From assembly GCA_938001995.1 (NCBI GenBank), contig CALLAV010000274.1, forward strand, positions 1 through 19,023: DNA of 19,023 nt, written 5' to 3'. This document shows, piece by piece, positions 7,639-15,106 of the stretch (the stretch's first letter is position 1; each line of letters starts with the position of its first letter). The position numbers and the translations under genes are program-made. The DNA comes from an uncultured Amylibacter sp. Lineage in GTDB: Bacteria > Pseudomonadota > Alphaproteobacteria > Rhodobacterales > Rhodobacteraceae. Below the pieces are notes generated by a model. The model ran no database searches. It saw only the letters and a list, made by a program, of their open reading frames with translations, and was not told the origin of the DNA.

Positions 7639-7740
7639 GGTGAGAGGCTGGACAACGACCCAAACGGGACTCGTTACGGTTGCTTCCTTCCGGACCTGGC
7701 CGGGTTGGCGAGGCGTTTGCCCGCGCCAACCTCTCACCCC
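7639..7740 (-). ncRNA. ffs: 4.5S signal recognition particle RNA (small bacterial type)
   Basis: RNA of the signal recognition particle, which binds Ffh and targets membrane proteins to the translocon. Read on the minus strand, it contains the invariant apical domain CAGGTCCGGAAGGAAGCA, including the GGAA tetraloop and the Ffh-binding internal loops. The ends pair as GGTGAGAGG (complement of 7730-7738) with CCTCTCACC (complement of 7639-7647), enclosing about 100 nucleotides. This is the short single-hairpin form without the Alu domain. A T-rich stretch follows the closing stem on the minus strand (complement of 7635-7638 and 7626-7629), which would serve as the terminator. A strong promoter precedes it. 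Exact ends are estimated to within a few bases. Confidence 0.95.
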
Positions 7741-7742
7741 GT

Positions 7743-7771
7743 CATATAGTATCAAAAACTCCGCTTAACAA
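7743..7771 (-). promoter_or_regulatory. Promoter of ffs
   Basis: On the minus strand TTGTTA (complement of 7766-7771) and TATATG (complement of 7743-7748) are separated by 17 bases. They sit just upstream of the 5' end of the SRP RNA, which is the right distance for initiation at its first G residues. Confidence 0.65.
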
Positions 7772-7835
7772 GGTCGCGATTGCAACCCAATCCACCTCGT
7801 GCCACAACTCTGCCACCACAAGAATTGGAAGCAGA

Positions 7836-8798
7836 ATGTTAAACGCAGAAGACGTCACCTTCGGCGGCTCAGGCCTTGAGCGCGCAGCGCATCACCGCGA
7901 AAACCCTGAAAAACTTGCAGAACTTCGTGCTGACGGAAAAGCAATCGTATTATGGCGGGGCAAACCGCTATTTGATTATGAAAGCAAGGGCTTAATGCGT
8001 CTTGATCCAGGTCACTCTGTCTTATCAGAAGCTGTCACAGACCCCATTTTTGTTGGCATAGAAGAAGACGGAACAGCCATATTCGCATATGATATTTCAC
8101 CATGGGAAGACCCGATGCTTGATGATGCAGCGTTGGCAAATTTCTTTGACCCCAGCCAAAATCGCTATCCAGGCTTCCCAGAAACCCAAGTCTTTACCGA
8201 ATTGCGTGGAATCATGGCCAAACTCACTCCGAGGGACGCCGAACTGGCCGCAACCGCGCGCGGCATCTTCGAATGGCATCGCATCCACCGCTTTTGCGCC
8301 AAATGCGGCGACAAATCCCAACCCGCTATGGCAGGCTGGCAGCGCGATTGCCCATCTTGCGGCGCGCATCATTTCCCCCGCACCGATCCCGTGGTTATCG
8401 TACTGGCAACAAAAGGAAATTCGGTTCTAATGGGCCGCAGCCCCGGCTGGCCAGATGGTATGTATTCCTTGCTCGCAGGGTTCATGGAACCGGGCGAAAC
8501 CATGGAGGCCGCCGCACGACGCGAAGTGTTTGAAGAAAGCGGCATCCGTTTGGGCAAAGTCCGCTACCTGTCGTCGCAACCTTGGCCCTTTCCTGCCAGC
8601 CTCATGATCGGCTGCGCTGGCGAAGCCCAAAACACCGAAATCACCATAGATCCCAAAGAGATAGAAGACGCTCGCTGGTTCACCAGAGAAGAGGTCTTTG
8701 CAGCAACACACGGCGAAAATCCCGCGCTCAAACCTGCCCGCAAAGGCTCTATTGCACATTTTTTAATTCACAACTGGCTATCTGACACACTAGATTGA
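7836..8798 (+). CDS. nudC: NAD+ diphosphatase (NADH pyrophosphatase), Nudix family
   Basis: Hydrolyses NAD(H) to NMN(H) and AMP; NudC enzymes also remove NAD caps from RNA 5' ends. The 320-residue protein has the family's N-terminal domain and a zinc ribbon with C154, C157, C172 and C175 (FCAKCGDK and DCPSCGAHHFPRTDP). The Nudix box runs from G215 to I237 (GFMEPGETMEAAARREVFEE...), with the catalytic glutamates in place. The NudC-specific motif SQPWPFPAS (247-255) separates it from other Nudix hydrolases. The ATG is preceded by GGAAG (7827-7831); an in-frame start further upstream would read into the ffs gene and its promoter and is rejected. The gene is divergent from ffs. Length is slightly above the E. 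coli enzyme, as is usual in alphaproteobacteria. Confidence 0.96.
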   Translation: MLNAEDVTFGGSGLERAAHHRENPEKLAELRADGKAIVLWRGKPLFDYESKGLMRLDPGHSVLSEAVTDPIFVGIEEDGTAIFAYDISPWEDPMLDDAALANFFDPSQNRYPGFPETQVFTELRGIMAKLTPRDAELAATARGIFEWHRIHRFCAKCGDKSQPAMAGWQRDCPSCGAHHFPRTDPVVIVLATKGNSVLMGRSPGWPDGMYSLLAGFMEPGETMEAAARREVFEESGIRLGKVRYLSSQPWPFPASLMIGCAGEAQNTEITIDPKEIEDARWFTREEVFAATHGENPALKPARKGSIAHFLIHNWLSDTLD

Positions 8799-8842
8799 GG
8801 AAAATCGATTCGCGAAACGTGAACAACACAGGCCAGTAAATT

Positions 8843-9310
8843 ATGCAGTTTTCCAGCGTACAGGACGTGAACGCCCCCCTCGACTTTGTCTTCAAACAGA
8901 TGTCAGACTTTGAAAGCTATGAGGCCTATGGCTTGCGGACTGGAGCTGACGTTGAACGCAAAGACACTTTGACAGAGAAATCCGCAGGTATGCTGTGGCG
9001 GGTTGAAGGGGAAATGCGCGGCAAGCGTCGTAAATTAAACATCGAACTGACCGAATATCGCCCTGATAACCTAATGAAGTTCTTTGTTAAATCCACAGGC
9101 ATCGAGGCAACCGCAACAATGGAAGCTATGGCCTTAACGCGCAAACAATCGCGGATCAAAGTAACCACAGTCTTAAAGCCAAAGACGATTTCAGCGCGAT
9201 TGATTTTGCAATCGGCAAAACTGGCGAAAAACAGTTTGAACCGTAAGTTTAACCATCGTTTCTGGACCTATGCCAATTACATCGAAGGCAACTATAACAA
9301 GGCGCGCTAA
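8843..9310 (+). CDS. SRPBCC (START-like) family protein
   Basis: A 155-residue protein with the helix-grip SRPBCC pattern: an N-terminal strand FSSVQDVNAPLDFVFKQMSDF typical of polyketide cyclase/START-like proteins, a middle sheet (WRVEGEMRGKRRKLNIELTEY) and a long C-terminal helix (RLILQSAKLAKNSLNRKFNHRF). There is no signal peptide or membrane segment. Members bind hydrophobic ligands in a central cavity; many have no known function. It starts 44 bases after nudC on the same strand with a weak AGG at 8830-8832, so it is probably in the nudC transcript. It converges on pheA with only 20 bases between the stops, with no clear terminator hairpin. Function unknown. Confidence 0.8.
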   Translation: MQFSSVQDVNAPLDFVFKQMSDFESYEAYGLRTGADVERKDTLTEKSAGMLWRVEGEMRGKRRKLNIELTEYRPDNLMKFFVKSTGIEATATMEAMALTRKQSRIKVTTVLKPKTISARLILQSAKLAKNSLNRKFNHRFWTYANYIEGNYNKAR

Positions 9311-9330
9311 GCGCAGGACAACCATGCGCA

Positions 9331-10173
9331 CTAACCGCGCGATTGATCCGCCTTGTACACTCCTAACACTTCCAAATGCGTCGTAAAATACGCCAACTCT
9401 TCTAGCGCACGCTGGACAGGTGCATCGTCAGGATGCCCTACAATATCGGCGTAAAATTGCGTGGCCGTGAAGGATCCCCCCACCATGTAGCTTTCCAGCT
9501 TCACCATGTTCACGCCGTTGGTCGCAAATCCACCCATCGCCTTATACAGCGCCGCAGGAATGTTGCGCACACGGAATACGAACGTCGTGATCAGCTCTTC
9601 ATCTGACTGTGGCTCTAGCGCTGGTTCAGGGGACATCACCAGAAACCGCGTCGTGTTATTTTGGTTGTCCTCGATGTGACGCGCTAAAACGTCGAGCCCG
9701 TAAATATCAGCCGCCAAATCACCCGCCAACGCACCTTTTGTCTTGTCACCTGCCGCAGCTACCTCTTGTGCGGAACCAGCGGTATCCACACCCGTTACAG
9801 GTAACATATTGTGCTCATTCAGGAATTTCCGACACTGCCCCAGCAAAACCGTATGGCTTTGGGCCGATGTTATATCCTCAATCTTTGATCCGGGCACACC
9901 CATCAGGTTGATGTGAACCCGTTCGAAATGTTCACCGATGATGTGCAAACCGCTTTCGGGCAGCAGGTAATGAATGTCTGCAACCCGCCCATACGTGGAA
10001 TTTTCCACAGGCAACATAGCCAGATCTGCGTCGCCTCGTTTCACTGTAGCAATCGCGCTTTCGAAGGTTTTACAGGCAATCGCCTCGGCCTTTGGGAACA
10101 CTGCAAGGCACGCTTGATGCGAATAGGCGCCCAGCTCTCCTTGGAAGGCAATCTTGCTCGCTTTTCCAACCAT
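9331..10173 (-). CDS. pheA: Prephenate dehydratase with ACT domain
   Basis: Converts prephenate to phenylpyruvate in phenylalanine synthesis. The 280-residue protein lacks a fused chorismate mutase, the stand-alone type. The start of the catalytic domain is KIAFQGELGAYSHQAC, followed by MLPVENSTYGRVADIHYLL. The catalytic TRF motif is present in NNTTRFLVM. The C-terminal ACT domain (ITTFVFRVRNIPAALYKAMGGFATNGVNM...) carries KLESYMVGG in place of the ESRP-type phenylalanine-binding motif, giving feedback control. The ATG at 10173 was chosen because homology-like sequence begins there and GAAGG lies 11 bases upstream. A further in-frame ATG adds 22 residues (to 10239) that do not look like the family. 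It is divergent from the cytochrome c gene. Confidence 0.95.
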   Translation of the reverse strand: MVGKASKIAFQGELGAYSHQACLAVFPKAEAIACKTFESAIATVKRGDADLAMLPVENSTYGRVADIHYLLPESGLHIIGEHFERVHINLMGVPGSKIEDITSAQSHTVLLGQCRKFLNEHNMLPVTGVDTAGSAQEVAAAGDKTKGALAGDLAADIYGLDVLARHIEDNQNNTTRFLVMSPEPALEPQSDEELITTFVFRVRNIPAALYKAMGGFATNGVNMVKLESYMVGGSFTATQFYADIVGHPDDAPVQRALEELAYFTTHLEVLGVYKADQSRG

Positions 10174-10240
10174 TTTCTTCACAACCTTCAAAAACCTGTC
10201 ATTTACACCCAAAAGGGCGTTTCGTCGCGGTATGTACACC

Positions 10241-10270
10241 TTGCAAGTAGCTAGGGGAAGGCGCTAGAAG
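10241..10270 (+). promoter_or_regulatory. Candidate promoter of the cytochrome c gene
   Basis: TTGCAA (10241-10246) and TAGAAG (10265-10270) lie 18 bases apart in the 155-base divergent region between pheA and the cytochrome gene. The -10 is imperfect, so the call is tentative. AAGG (10318-10321), 7 bases before the cytochrome ATG, is the ribosome site. No clear minus-strand promoter for pheA was recognised here. Confidence 0.3.
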
Positions 10271-10328
10271 AACCACGGAAAAGAATGTGCGGGATTCCTG
10301 TATCTCGCGGCGTAAGTAAGGCAGAACC

Positions 10329-10850
10329 ATGGATACAATGGAAACAACCAAAATCGTCGGCGGCGTTTGCGCTGCTATGCTCGTTTTTATGCTGGGCGGC
10401 TGGGCGGCTGAAGAAGTGTACCACGTCGGCGGCAAAGGTCACCACGATGGCGAAGAGCATATCTCTGGCTATCCAATCGAAGTGGCTGAAGTCGAAGAAA
10501 CGATTAGCAACGAGCCTGAAATGACGCTCGACGAAATGATGGCCATGGCGGACCCCGCTAAAGGCGAAAAAGTTTTCTCCAAGTGTAAAGCGTGCCACAA
10601 AGTTGGCGACGGTGAACACGGCACAGGTCCAAGCATGTACCAAGTTGTCGGTCGCGACATCGGTGGCATCGGCAGCTTTGAATACTCTGGTGCAATGGCC
10701 GAGTTTGAGGGTGTTTGGGACGCAGAGACGCTGAACGCATTCTTGATCCGCCCTGCGTCCTACATCAACGGTACAAAAATGAGCTTTGCAGGTCTGAAAA
10801 AAGAAATGGACCGTGCGAACCTGATCAAATACCTCGAAACGCTGCAATAA
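10329..10850 (+). CDS. cycM: Membrane-anchored cytochrome c (c552/CycM type)
   Basis: A 173-residue class I c-type cytochrome with an uncleaved-looking N-terminal anchor (IVGGVCAAMLVFMLGGWAA, about 9-27), an acidic and histidine-rich linker (about 31-70) and a single heme domain. The heme site is CKACH (86-90), with H90 as proximal ligand and M151 in GTKMSFAGL as distal ligand. The domain order matches the membrane-bound c552 of Paracoccus, which carries electrons from the bc1 complex to cytochrome oxidase. The heme domain should face the periplasm, with heme attached by the Ccm system. It forms a single-gene transcript, divergent from pheA and closed by a strong terminator. The symbol follows the Paracoccus/Rhodobacter naming and is given on domain layout. 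Confidence 0.88.
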   Translation: MDTMETTKIVGGVCAAMLVFMLGGWAAEEVYHVGGKGHHDGEEHISGYPIEVAEVEETISNEPEMTLDEMMAMADPAKGEKVFSKCKACHKVGDGEHGTGPSMYQVVGRDIGGIGSFEYSGAMAEFEGVWDAETLNAFLIRPASYINGTKMSFAGLKKEMDRANLIKYLETLQ

Positions 10851-10870
10851 GCCGTTCGAGATCAACAGTT

Positions 10871-10896
10871 AAGGCCGTCCCTCGGGGCGGCCTTTT
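10871..10896 (+). terminator. Rho-independent terminator of the cytochrome c gene
   Basis: GGCCGTCC (10873-10880) pairs with GGGCGGCC (10885-10892), with one U-G wobble, around a CTCG loop, and TTTT follows at 10893-10896. The A residues before the stem could extend the pairing. It lies 20 bases after the cytochrome stop codon. Confidence 0.9.
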
Positions 10897-10947
10897 GCTT
10901 ATCTGGGGTGAAATTCGAAACAAAGTTCACAGGATTGCGTGTTGCTG

Positions 10948-11009
10948 TTTACGAATGTCTGATTTTACCTATTTATTAACCAAGTTATATGTATTCACAA
11001 AATAGGGAG
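10948..11009 (+). promoter_or_regulatory. Candidate promoter and ribosome site of the yej operon
   Basis: An AT-rich stretch precedes yejA. TTTACG (10948-10953) and TATTTA (10970-10975) are 16 bases apart; a second reading is TTTTAC (10963-10968) with TTATAT (10985-10990), also 16 apart. Neither is a full consensus. The ribosome site AGGGAG (11004-11009) is strong, 9 bases before the chosen ATG, and decides the yejA start. Confidence 0.4.
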
Positions 11010-11018
11010 AGTGACTTT

Positions 11019-12914
11019 ATGGGGCAACCAAAAGCAAAAGCCGCCGCCGCACAGAAAACCAATCTGCGCCGCGTCTTTATCGCCAGCTTTGTTCTGTTTG
11101 CATTGGCGCTTGGCGCGACACTGGCCAACGCCCAAGACAAAGTCACAAAATCCCACGGCATTTCCACTTTTGGCGAACTCAAATACCCCGCCGATTTCAA
11201 ACACTGGGACTATGTCAATCCAGACGCCCCACAGGGTGGCACGATTTCCTTCTTGGGGACTGGGGCATCTGGCACATACGACAGCCTTAACCCTTTCATC
11301 CTAAAGGGCGAACCTGCACAGGGCCTCGGCTTAATGTATTCCAGCCTTTTGACTGGATCGGGTGACGAACCTGACAGCGCATATGGCTACATTGCCGAAA
11401 CGCTCGAATACCCCGAAAACCGCCAATGGGTCATCTTTAACATGCGGCCCGAAGCAACGTTCTCAGACGGCCATCCGATCACAGCAGACGACGTAGTATT
11501 TTCCTATGAAATCCTCATGGAAAAGGGCCATCCCGTTTACAAGATCATTTACAAAGACATTGAAAAGGTCGAAGCGCTCGAAACAAATCGCGTGAAATTC
11601 ACATTCAAAGATGGGGTGAACACCCGCGACTTGCCTGCATTGGCTGGCGGCTTATCGATTCTTGCACAACATTACTACGAAGACCGCGATTTTGGCGAAA
11701 GCACCATCGACGTGCCTGTCACATCGGGCGGCTACACGGCATCCGACATCAAACCAGGCCGTTCGATCAAATACTGCAAAATCGAAAACTATTGGGCCAA
11801 AGACCTGCCACACAACAAAGGCTCGGGTAATTTTGACTGCTACCTCTACGAATACTTCTCTGACCGCACCGTCGCGCTTGAGGCGTTTAAAGCTGGCGAA
11901 TTTCTGTTCCACGAGGAATTTTCATCAAAGAACTGGGCCAACAGCTATAATTTCCCAGCAATCGACAAGGGCTTCGTGATCAAAGAGAGCATCCCAGACG
12001 CCCGCCCATCAGGCACGCAAGGGTTTTGGATCAACATGCGCCAAGAGAAATTCTCGGACCCGCGCGTGCGTCAGGCCATCGGCATGATGTTCAACTTCGA
12101 ATGGTCCAATAAAACGCTGTTCTTCGGGCTTTATGAGCGCACAGACAGCTTTTGGGAGAACTCCAACATGCAAGCAGAAGGCATCCCACAAGGCGCAGAA
12201 TTGGCCTTGTTGGAACAATACCGCGATCAACTGCCAGCGGCAATTTTTGATGAACCTGCTTTTACCCCCGCCGTGTCTCGCGCCAGCCAAGCAGACCGCA
12301 AAGCCATTCGTGCCGCAGGCAAGCTACTGGATGAGGCAGGTTGGAAAGTCGTGAACGGAAAACGTACCAACGACAAAGGCGAGGTTCTCGCACTTGAAGT
12401 CATCGACGACAGCGCCTCCTTTGAACGTGTGATCAACCCCTACGTGGAAAATCTGAAACGTCTGGGCGTCAACGCAACCTTCAAATTGATCGACTCCGCG
12501 CAGATGCAACAACGGCAAGAGGATTTCGATTTTGACCTGATGCCTGGCCGTTTGGTCATGTCCCTCTCCCCCGGGGAAGAACTCGCTACAATGCTAGGCT
12601 CTGAAGGGGCGAAGACACCAGGCAGTAGCAACTTCTCTGGTGTTTCCGATCCCGTCGTGGATGCTTTGATCATCAAGATCGCACAGGCCGAAACCCGCGA
12701 AGATATGCAAGTCGCCGTACGTGCGCTCGACCGCGTGCTGCGCAACATGCACATCTGGGTTCCAAACTGGTATAAGGGCGCGCACAACATCGCCTATTGG
12801 GATGTGTTCGGGCGGCCTGAAACCAAGCCGCTGTATTCACGCGGCGTTATTGGCACGTGGTGGATCGAACAAGACAAGCTGGACGCCCTCAAGGCACAAG
12901 GCGCGCTTCGTTAA
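11019..12914 (+). CDS. yejA: Peptide ABC transporter substrate-binding protein, YejA type
   Basis: Periplasmic solute-binding protein (family 5) of a Yej-type importer, which takes up oligopeptides and microcin C-like peptides. The chosen start gives 631 residues with a signal peptide: basic NLRR, hydrophobic VFIASFVLFALALGATL, and a likely cleavage after LANA (residue 38). The mature start HGISTFGELKYPADFKHWDYVNPDAP is typical of YejA. Family 5 landmarks follow: MYSSLLTGSGDEPDSAYGY, RPEATFSDGHPITADDVVFS and a C-terminal NMHIWVPNWYKGAHNIAYWD. An earlier in-frame ATG at 10989 lacks a ribosome site. The gene abuts yejB (stop TAA followed at once by ATG). Peptide transport is supported by family and operon; the natural substrate is unknown. 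Confidence 0.92.
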   Translation: MGQPKAKAAAAQKTNLRRVFIASFVLFALALGATLANAQDKVTKSHGISTFGELKYPADFKHWDYVNPDAPQGGTISFLGTGASGTYDSLNPFILKGEPAQGLGLMYSSLLTGSGDEPDSAYGYIAETLEYPENRQWVIFNMRPEATFSDGHPITADDVVFSYEILMEKGHPVYKIIYKDIEKVEALETNRVKFTFKDGVNTRDLPALAGGLSILAQHYYEDRDFGESTIDVPVTSGGYTASDIKPGRSIKYCKIENYWAKDLPHNKGSGNFDCYLYEYFSDRTVALEAFKAGEFLFHEEFSSKNWANSYNFPAIDKGFVIKESIPDARPSGTQGFWINMRQEKFSDPRVRQAIGMMFNFEWSNKTLFFGLYERTDSFWENSNMQAEGIPQGAELALLEQYRDQLPAAIFDEPAFTPAVSRASQADRKAIRAAGKLLDEAGWKVVNGKRTNDKGEVLALEVIDDSASFERVINPYVENLKRLGVNATFKLIDSAQMQQRQEDFDFDLMPGRLVMSLSPGEELATMLGSEGAKTPGSSNFSGVSDPVVDALIIKIAQAETREDMQVAVRALDRVLRNMHIWVPNWYKGAHNIAYWDVFGRPETKPLYSRGVIGTWWIEQDKLDALKAQGALR

Positions 12915-13994
12915 ATGGGCGCCTATATTTTCAGACGATTGTGGCTGATGATCCCGACGCTGATCGGTATCATGCTGATCAACTTTACGCTCATCCAATT
13001 CGTGCCAGGCGGCCCGATTGAACGGATCATCTCGCAAATCGAAGATGGTTCTTCGGCCACCGACCGCATTACTGGCGCAGGGTCCGAAGTGCAGTCAGGC
13101 GGTGAAAACTCTCTTTACGAGGGCGCACGCGGTTTGCCGCCCGATCTGATTGCCGATCTGGAAAAGCAATTCAACCTCGACAAACCCGCCTATCAGCGGT
13201 TTTTCCTGATGATGGGTGATTATTTTCGTTTTGATTTCGGTGAAAGTTACTTTCGATCCATCAGCGTGCTGGACCTGATCAAAGAAAAGCTTCCAGTGTC
13301 GATCACGCTAGGTGTTTGGTCCACCTTCCTTGCGTATCTAATTTCCATCCCGCTTGGCATTCGCAAAGCCGTCAGCGATGGCACGCGGTTTGATACGTGG
13401 TCTTCGGGCATCATAATCGCCGCCTACGCTATTCCGGGCTTCCTGTTTGCGATCTTGCTGGTGGTGGTTTTTGCAGGCGGCTCATTCTTTCAGTGGTTCC
13501 CGAACCGTGGTTTGTATTCAGATGATTTCGACACGCTCAGCGCCTTTGGAAAGGTCAAAGACTATCTTTGGCACATTGTCCTGCCTGTTACTGCATCGAC
13601 CATCGGGGCCTTTGCGACGCTGACTTTGCTGACAAAAAATTCGTTTCTGGACGAAATTAAGAAGCAGTACGTCATCACCGCGCGCGCAAAAGGCCTCAAG
13701 GAAAACAACGTCTTTTACGGCCACGTGTTCCGCAATGCCATGCTGATCATCATTGCAGGCTTCCCTGCTGCCTTCATCGGCGTATTTTTCCAATCGTCCC
13801 TAATCATCGAGATTGTTTTCTCACTCGACGGCCTCGGCCTGTTAGGATTCGAAGCCGCGCTTGATCGAGATTATTCGGTGTTCTTCGGCACGCTGTTCAT
13901 CTTTGGTCTCATCGGCCTGGTTGTCAGTCTGATTTCCGATTTGATGTATGTGCTCGTCGATCCGCGCATTGATTTTGAGAGCCGCGAGACATGA
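12915..13994 (+). CDS. yejB: Peptide ABC transporter permease, YejB type
   Basis: Inner-membrane permease of the Yej importer, 359 residues. The N-terminus [20 protein letters not shown] and the following [11 protein letters not shown] are hallmarks of DppB/OppB/YejB permeases. A periplasmic segment (about 35-95) is followed by the transport domain with further helices. The ATPase-coupling EAA-like loop is [24 protein letters not shown]. Its last helix ends [15 protein letters not shown], typical of the family. The ATG follows the yejA stop without a gap, and the last 4 bases (ATGA) are shared with the start of yejE, so the operon is translationally coupled. It pairs with YejE to form the channel. 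Confidence 0.94.
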   Translation: MGAYIFRRLWLMIPTLIGIMLINFTLIQFVPGGPIERIISQIEDGSSATDRITGAGSEVQSGGENSLYEGARGLPPDLIADLEKQFNLDKPAYQRFFLMMGDYFRFDFGESYFRSISVLDLIKEKLPVSITLGVWSTFLAYLISIPLGIRKAVSDGTRFDTWSSGIIIAAYAIPGFLFAILLVVVFAGGSFFQWFPNRGLYSDDFDTLSAFGKVKDYLWHIVLPVTASTIGAFATLTLLTKNSFLDEIKKQYVITARAKGLKENNVFYGHVFRNAMLIIIAGFPAAFIGVFFQSSLIIEIVFSLDGLGLLGFEAALDRDYSVFFGTLFIFGLIGLVVSLISDLMYVLVDPRIDFESRET

Positions 13995-15106
13995 TATTCA
14001 AATCATCTATTGCGCGACGCCGCCTTGCAAACTTTCGCGCCAATCGCCGTGCAGTCTGGTCGTTGTGGATTTTCAGCGTCGTCTTTGTGATCTGCCTGTT
14101 TGCGGAATTTGTCGCGAATGACAAACCGCTTTTGGTATCGTTCAAAGGCGAGTTGCACACGCCTGCGTTTAAATTCTACCCCGAAACTGCCTTTGGTGGC
14201 GATTTTGAGACGGAACCTGAATACCACGATCCTGTTGTGCTCTGCCTTATCAAAACGGGCGGGTTGGAAGACTGTCTCGATATTCCAGAAGACATGATCG
14301 CATCAATTGACGACGGCACATTCGACACAAGCGTGGAGGGGTATAACAAAGGATGGATCCTCTGGGCGCCCGTGCCTTACAACTTTGACAACACCAACTA
14401 TGACGTGGAGACCGCGCCGTCCCCCCCCGATGCAAACCACTGGCTCGGTACGGATGACCAAACCCGCGACGTGCTGGCACGGATCATCCACGGCTTTCGA
14501 ATTTCCACCGTTTTTGCGCTGGTCGTCGTGATCTTTTCCTCGATTATCGGCATCGCTGCGGGGGCCGTTATGGGCTATTTTGGCGGCTGGGTTGACCTGT
14601 TCTTTCAACGTATTCTGGAAATTTGGTCGTCCACGCCGATGCTGTACATCATCATCATCATGTCGGCGATCTTCACCATGAACTTCATCCTCTTAACCAC
14701 GCTGATCATCCTATTCAGTTGGATGGGCCTTGTCGGATTGGTTCGCGCAGAATTCCTCCGCGCGCGGAATTTCGAGTACGTCCGCGCCGCCCGCGCGCTT
14801 GGTGTGCCCGATTGGAAAATCATCATCCGCCACCTGCTACCCAACGCTATGGTCGCCACAATCACCTTCCTGCCGTTTCAGATCACAGGGGCGATTGGCG
14901 CGCTCACGGGGCTCGATTTCCTCGGCTTTGGCCTGCCACCATCTTATCCATCGCTGGGTGAACTTGCCTTGCAAGCCCGCAACAACCTAGAGGCTCCGTG
15001 GCTCGCCTTTGCCGCCTTTTTCAGCATCTCGATCATGTTGTCGCTGCTGGTCTTTATCTTTGAAGGTGTCCGCGACGCGTTTGACCCAAGAAAGACGTTC
15101 AAATGA
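13991..15106 (+). CDS. yejE: Peptide ABC transporter permease, YejE type
   Basis: Second inner-membrane permease of the Yej importer, 371 residues. The N-terminus [20 protein letters not shown] followed by a single helix and a long periplasmic region (about residues 45-160) is the DppC/YejE layout. That region contains [19 protein letters not shown] just before the transport domain. The coupling EAA loop is [25 protein letters not shown], and [20 protein letters not shown] follows as in the family. It ends [14 protein letters not shown]. It overlaps both neighbours by 4 bases (ATGA), indicating coupled translation with yejB and yejF. It would form a heterodimer with YejB, and their cytoplasmic loops dock on the ATPase domains of YejF. 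Confidence 0.94.
   Translation: MIFKSSIARRRLANFRANRRAVWSLWIFSVVFVICLFAEFVANDKPLLVSFKGELHTPAFKFYPETAFGGDFETEPEYHDPVVLCLIKTGGLEDCLDIPEDMIASIDDGTFDTSVEGYNKGWILWAPVPYNFDNTNYDVETAPSPPDANHWLGTDDQTRDVLARIIHGFRISTVFALVVVIFSSIIGIAAGAVMGYFGGWVDLFFQRILEIWSSTPMLYIIIIMSAIFTMNFILLTTLIILFSWMGLVGLVRAEFLRARNFEYVRAARALGVPDWKIIIRHLLPNAMVATITFLPFQITGAIGALTGLDFLGFGLPPSYPSLGELALQARNNLEAPWLAFAAFFSISIMLSLLVFIFEGVRDAFDPRKTFK

Noticed and set aside
7680..7835. Longer NudC start
   Set aside because: It would translate the SRP RNA gene and its promoter on the opposite strand. The ATG at 7836 has a good ribosome site and gives the normal N-terminal domain.
9299..9352. Possible bidirectional terminator between the SRPBCC gene and pheA (AAGGCG and CGCCTT)
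   Set aside because: The arms are only 6 bases and about 40 bases apart, with no T-run; too weak to call.
10174..10239. 22-residue N-terminal extension of PheA
   Set aside because: The extra residues are basic and unlike the family, and the GAAGG ribosome site suits the internal ATG.
10989..11018. Earlier in-frame ATG for YejA
   Set aside because: It lies in the AT-rich promoter-like stretch without a ribosome site, while AGGGAG sits 9 bases before the ATG at 11019, which also gives a normal signal peptide.
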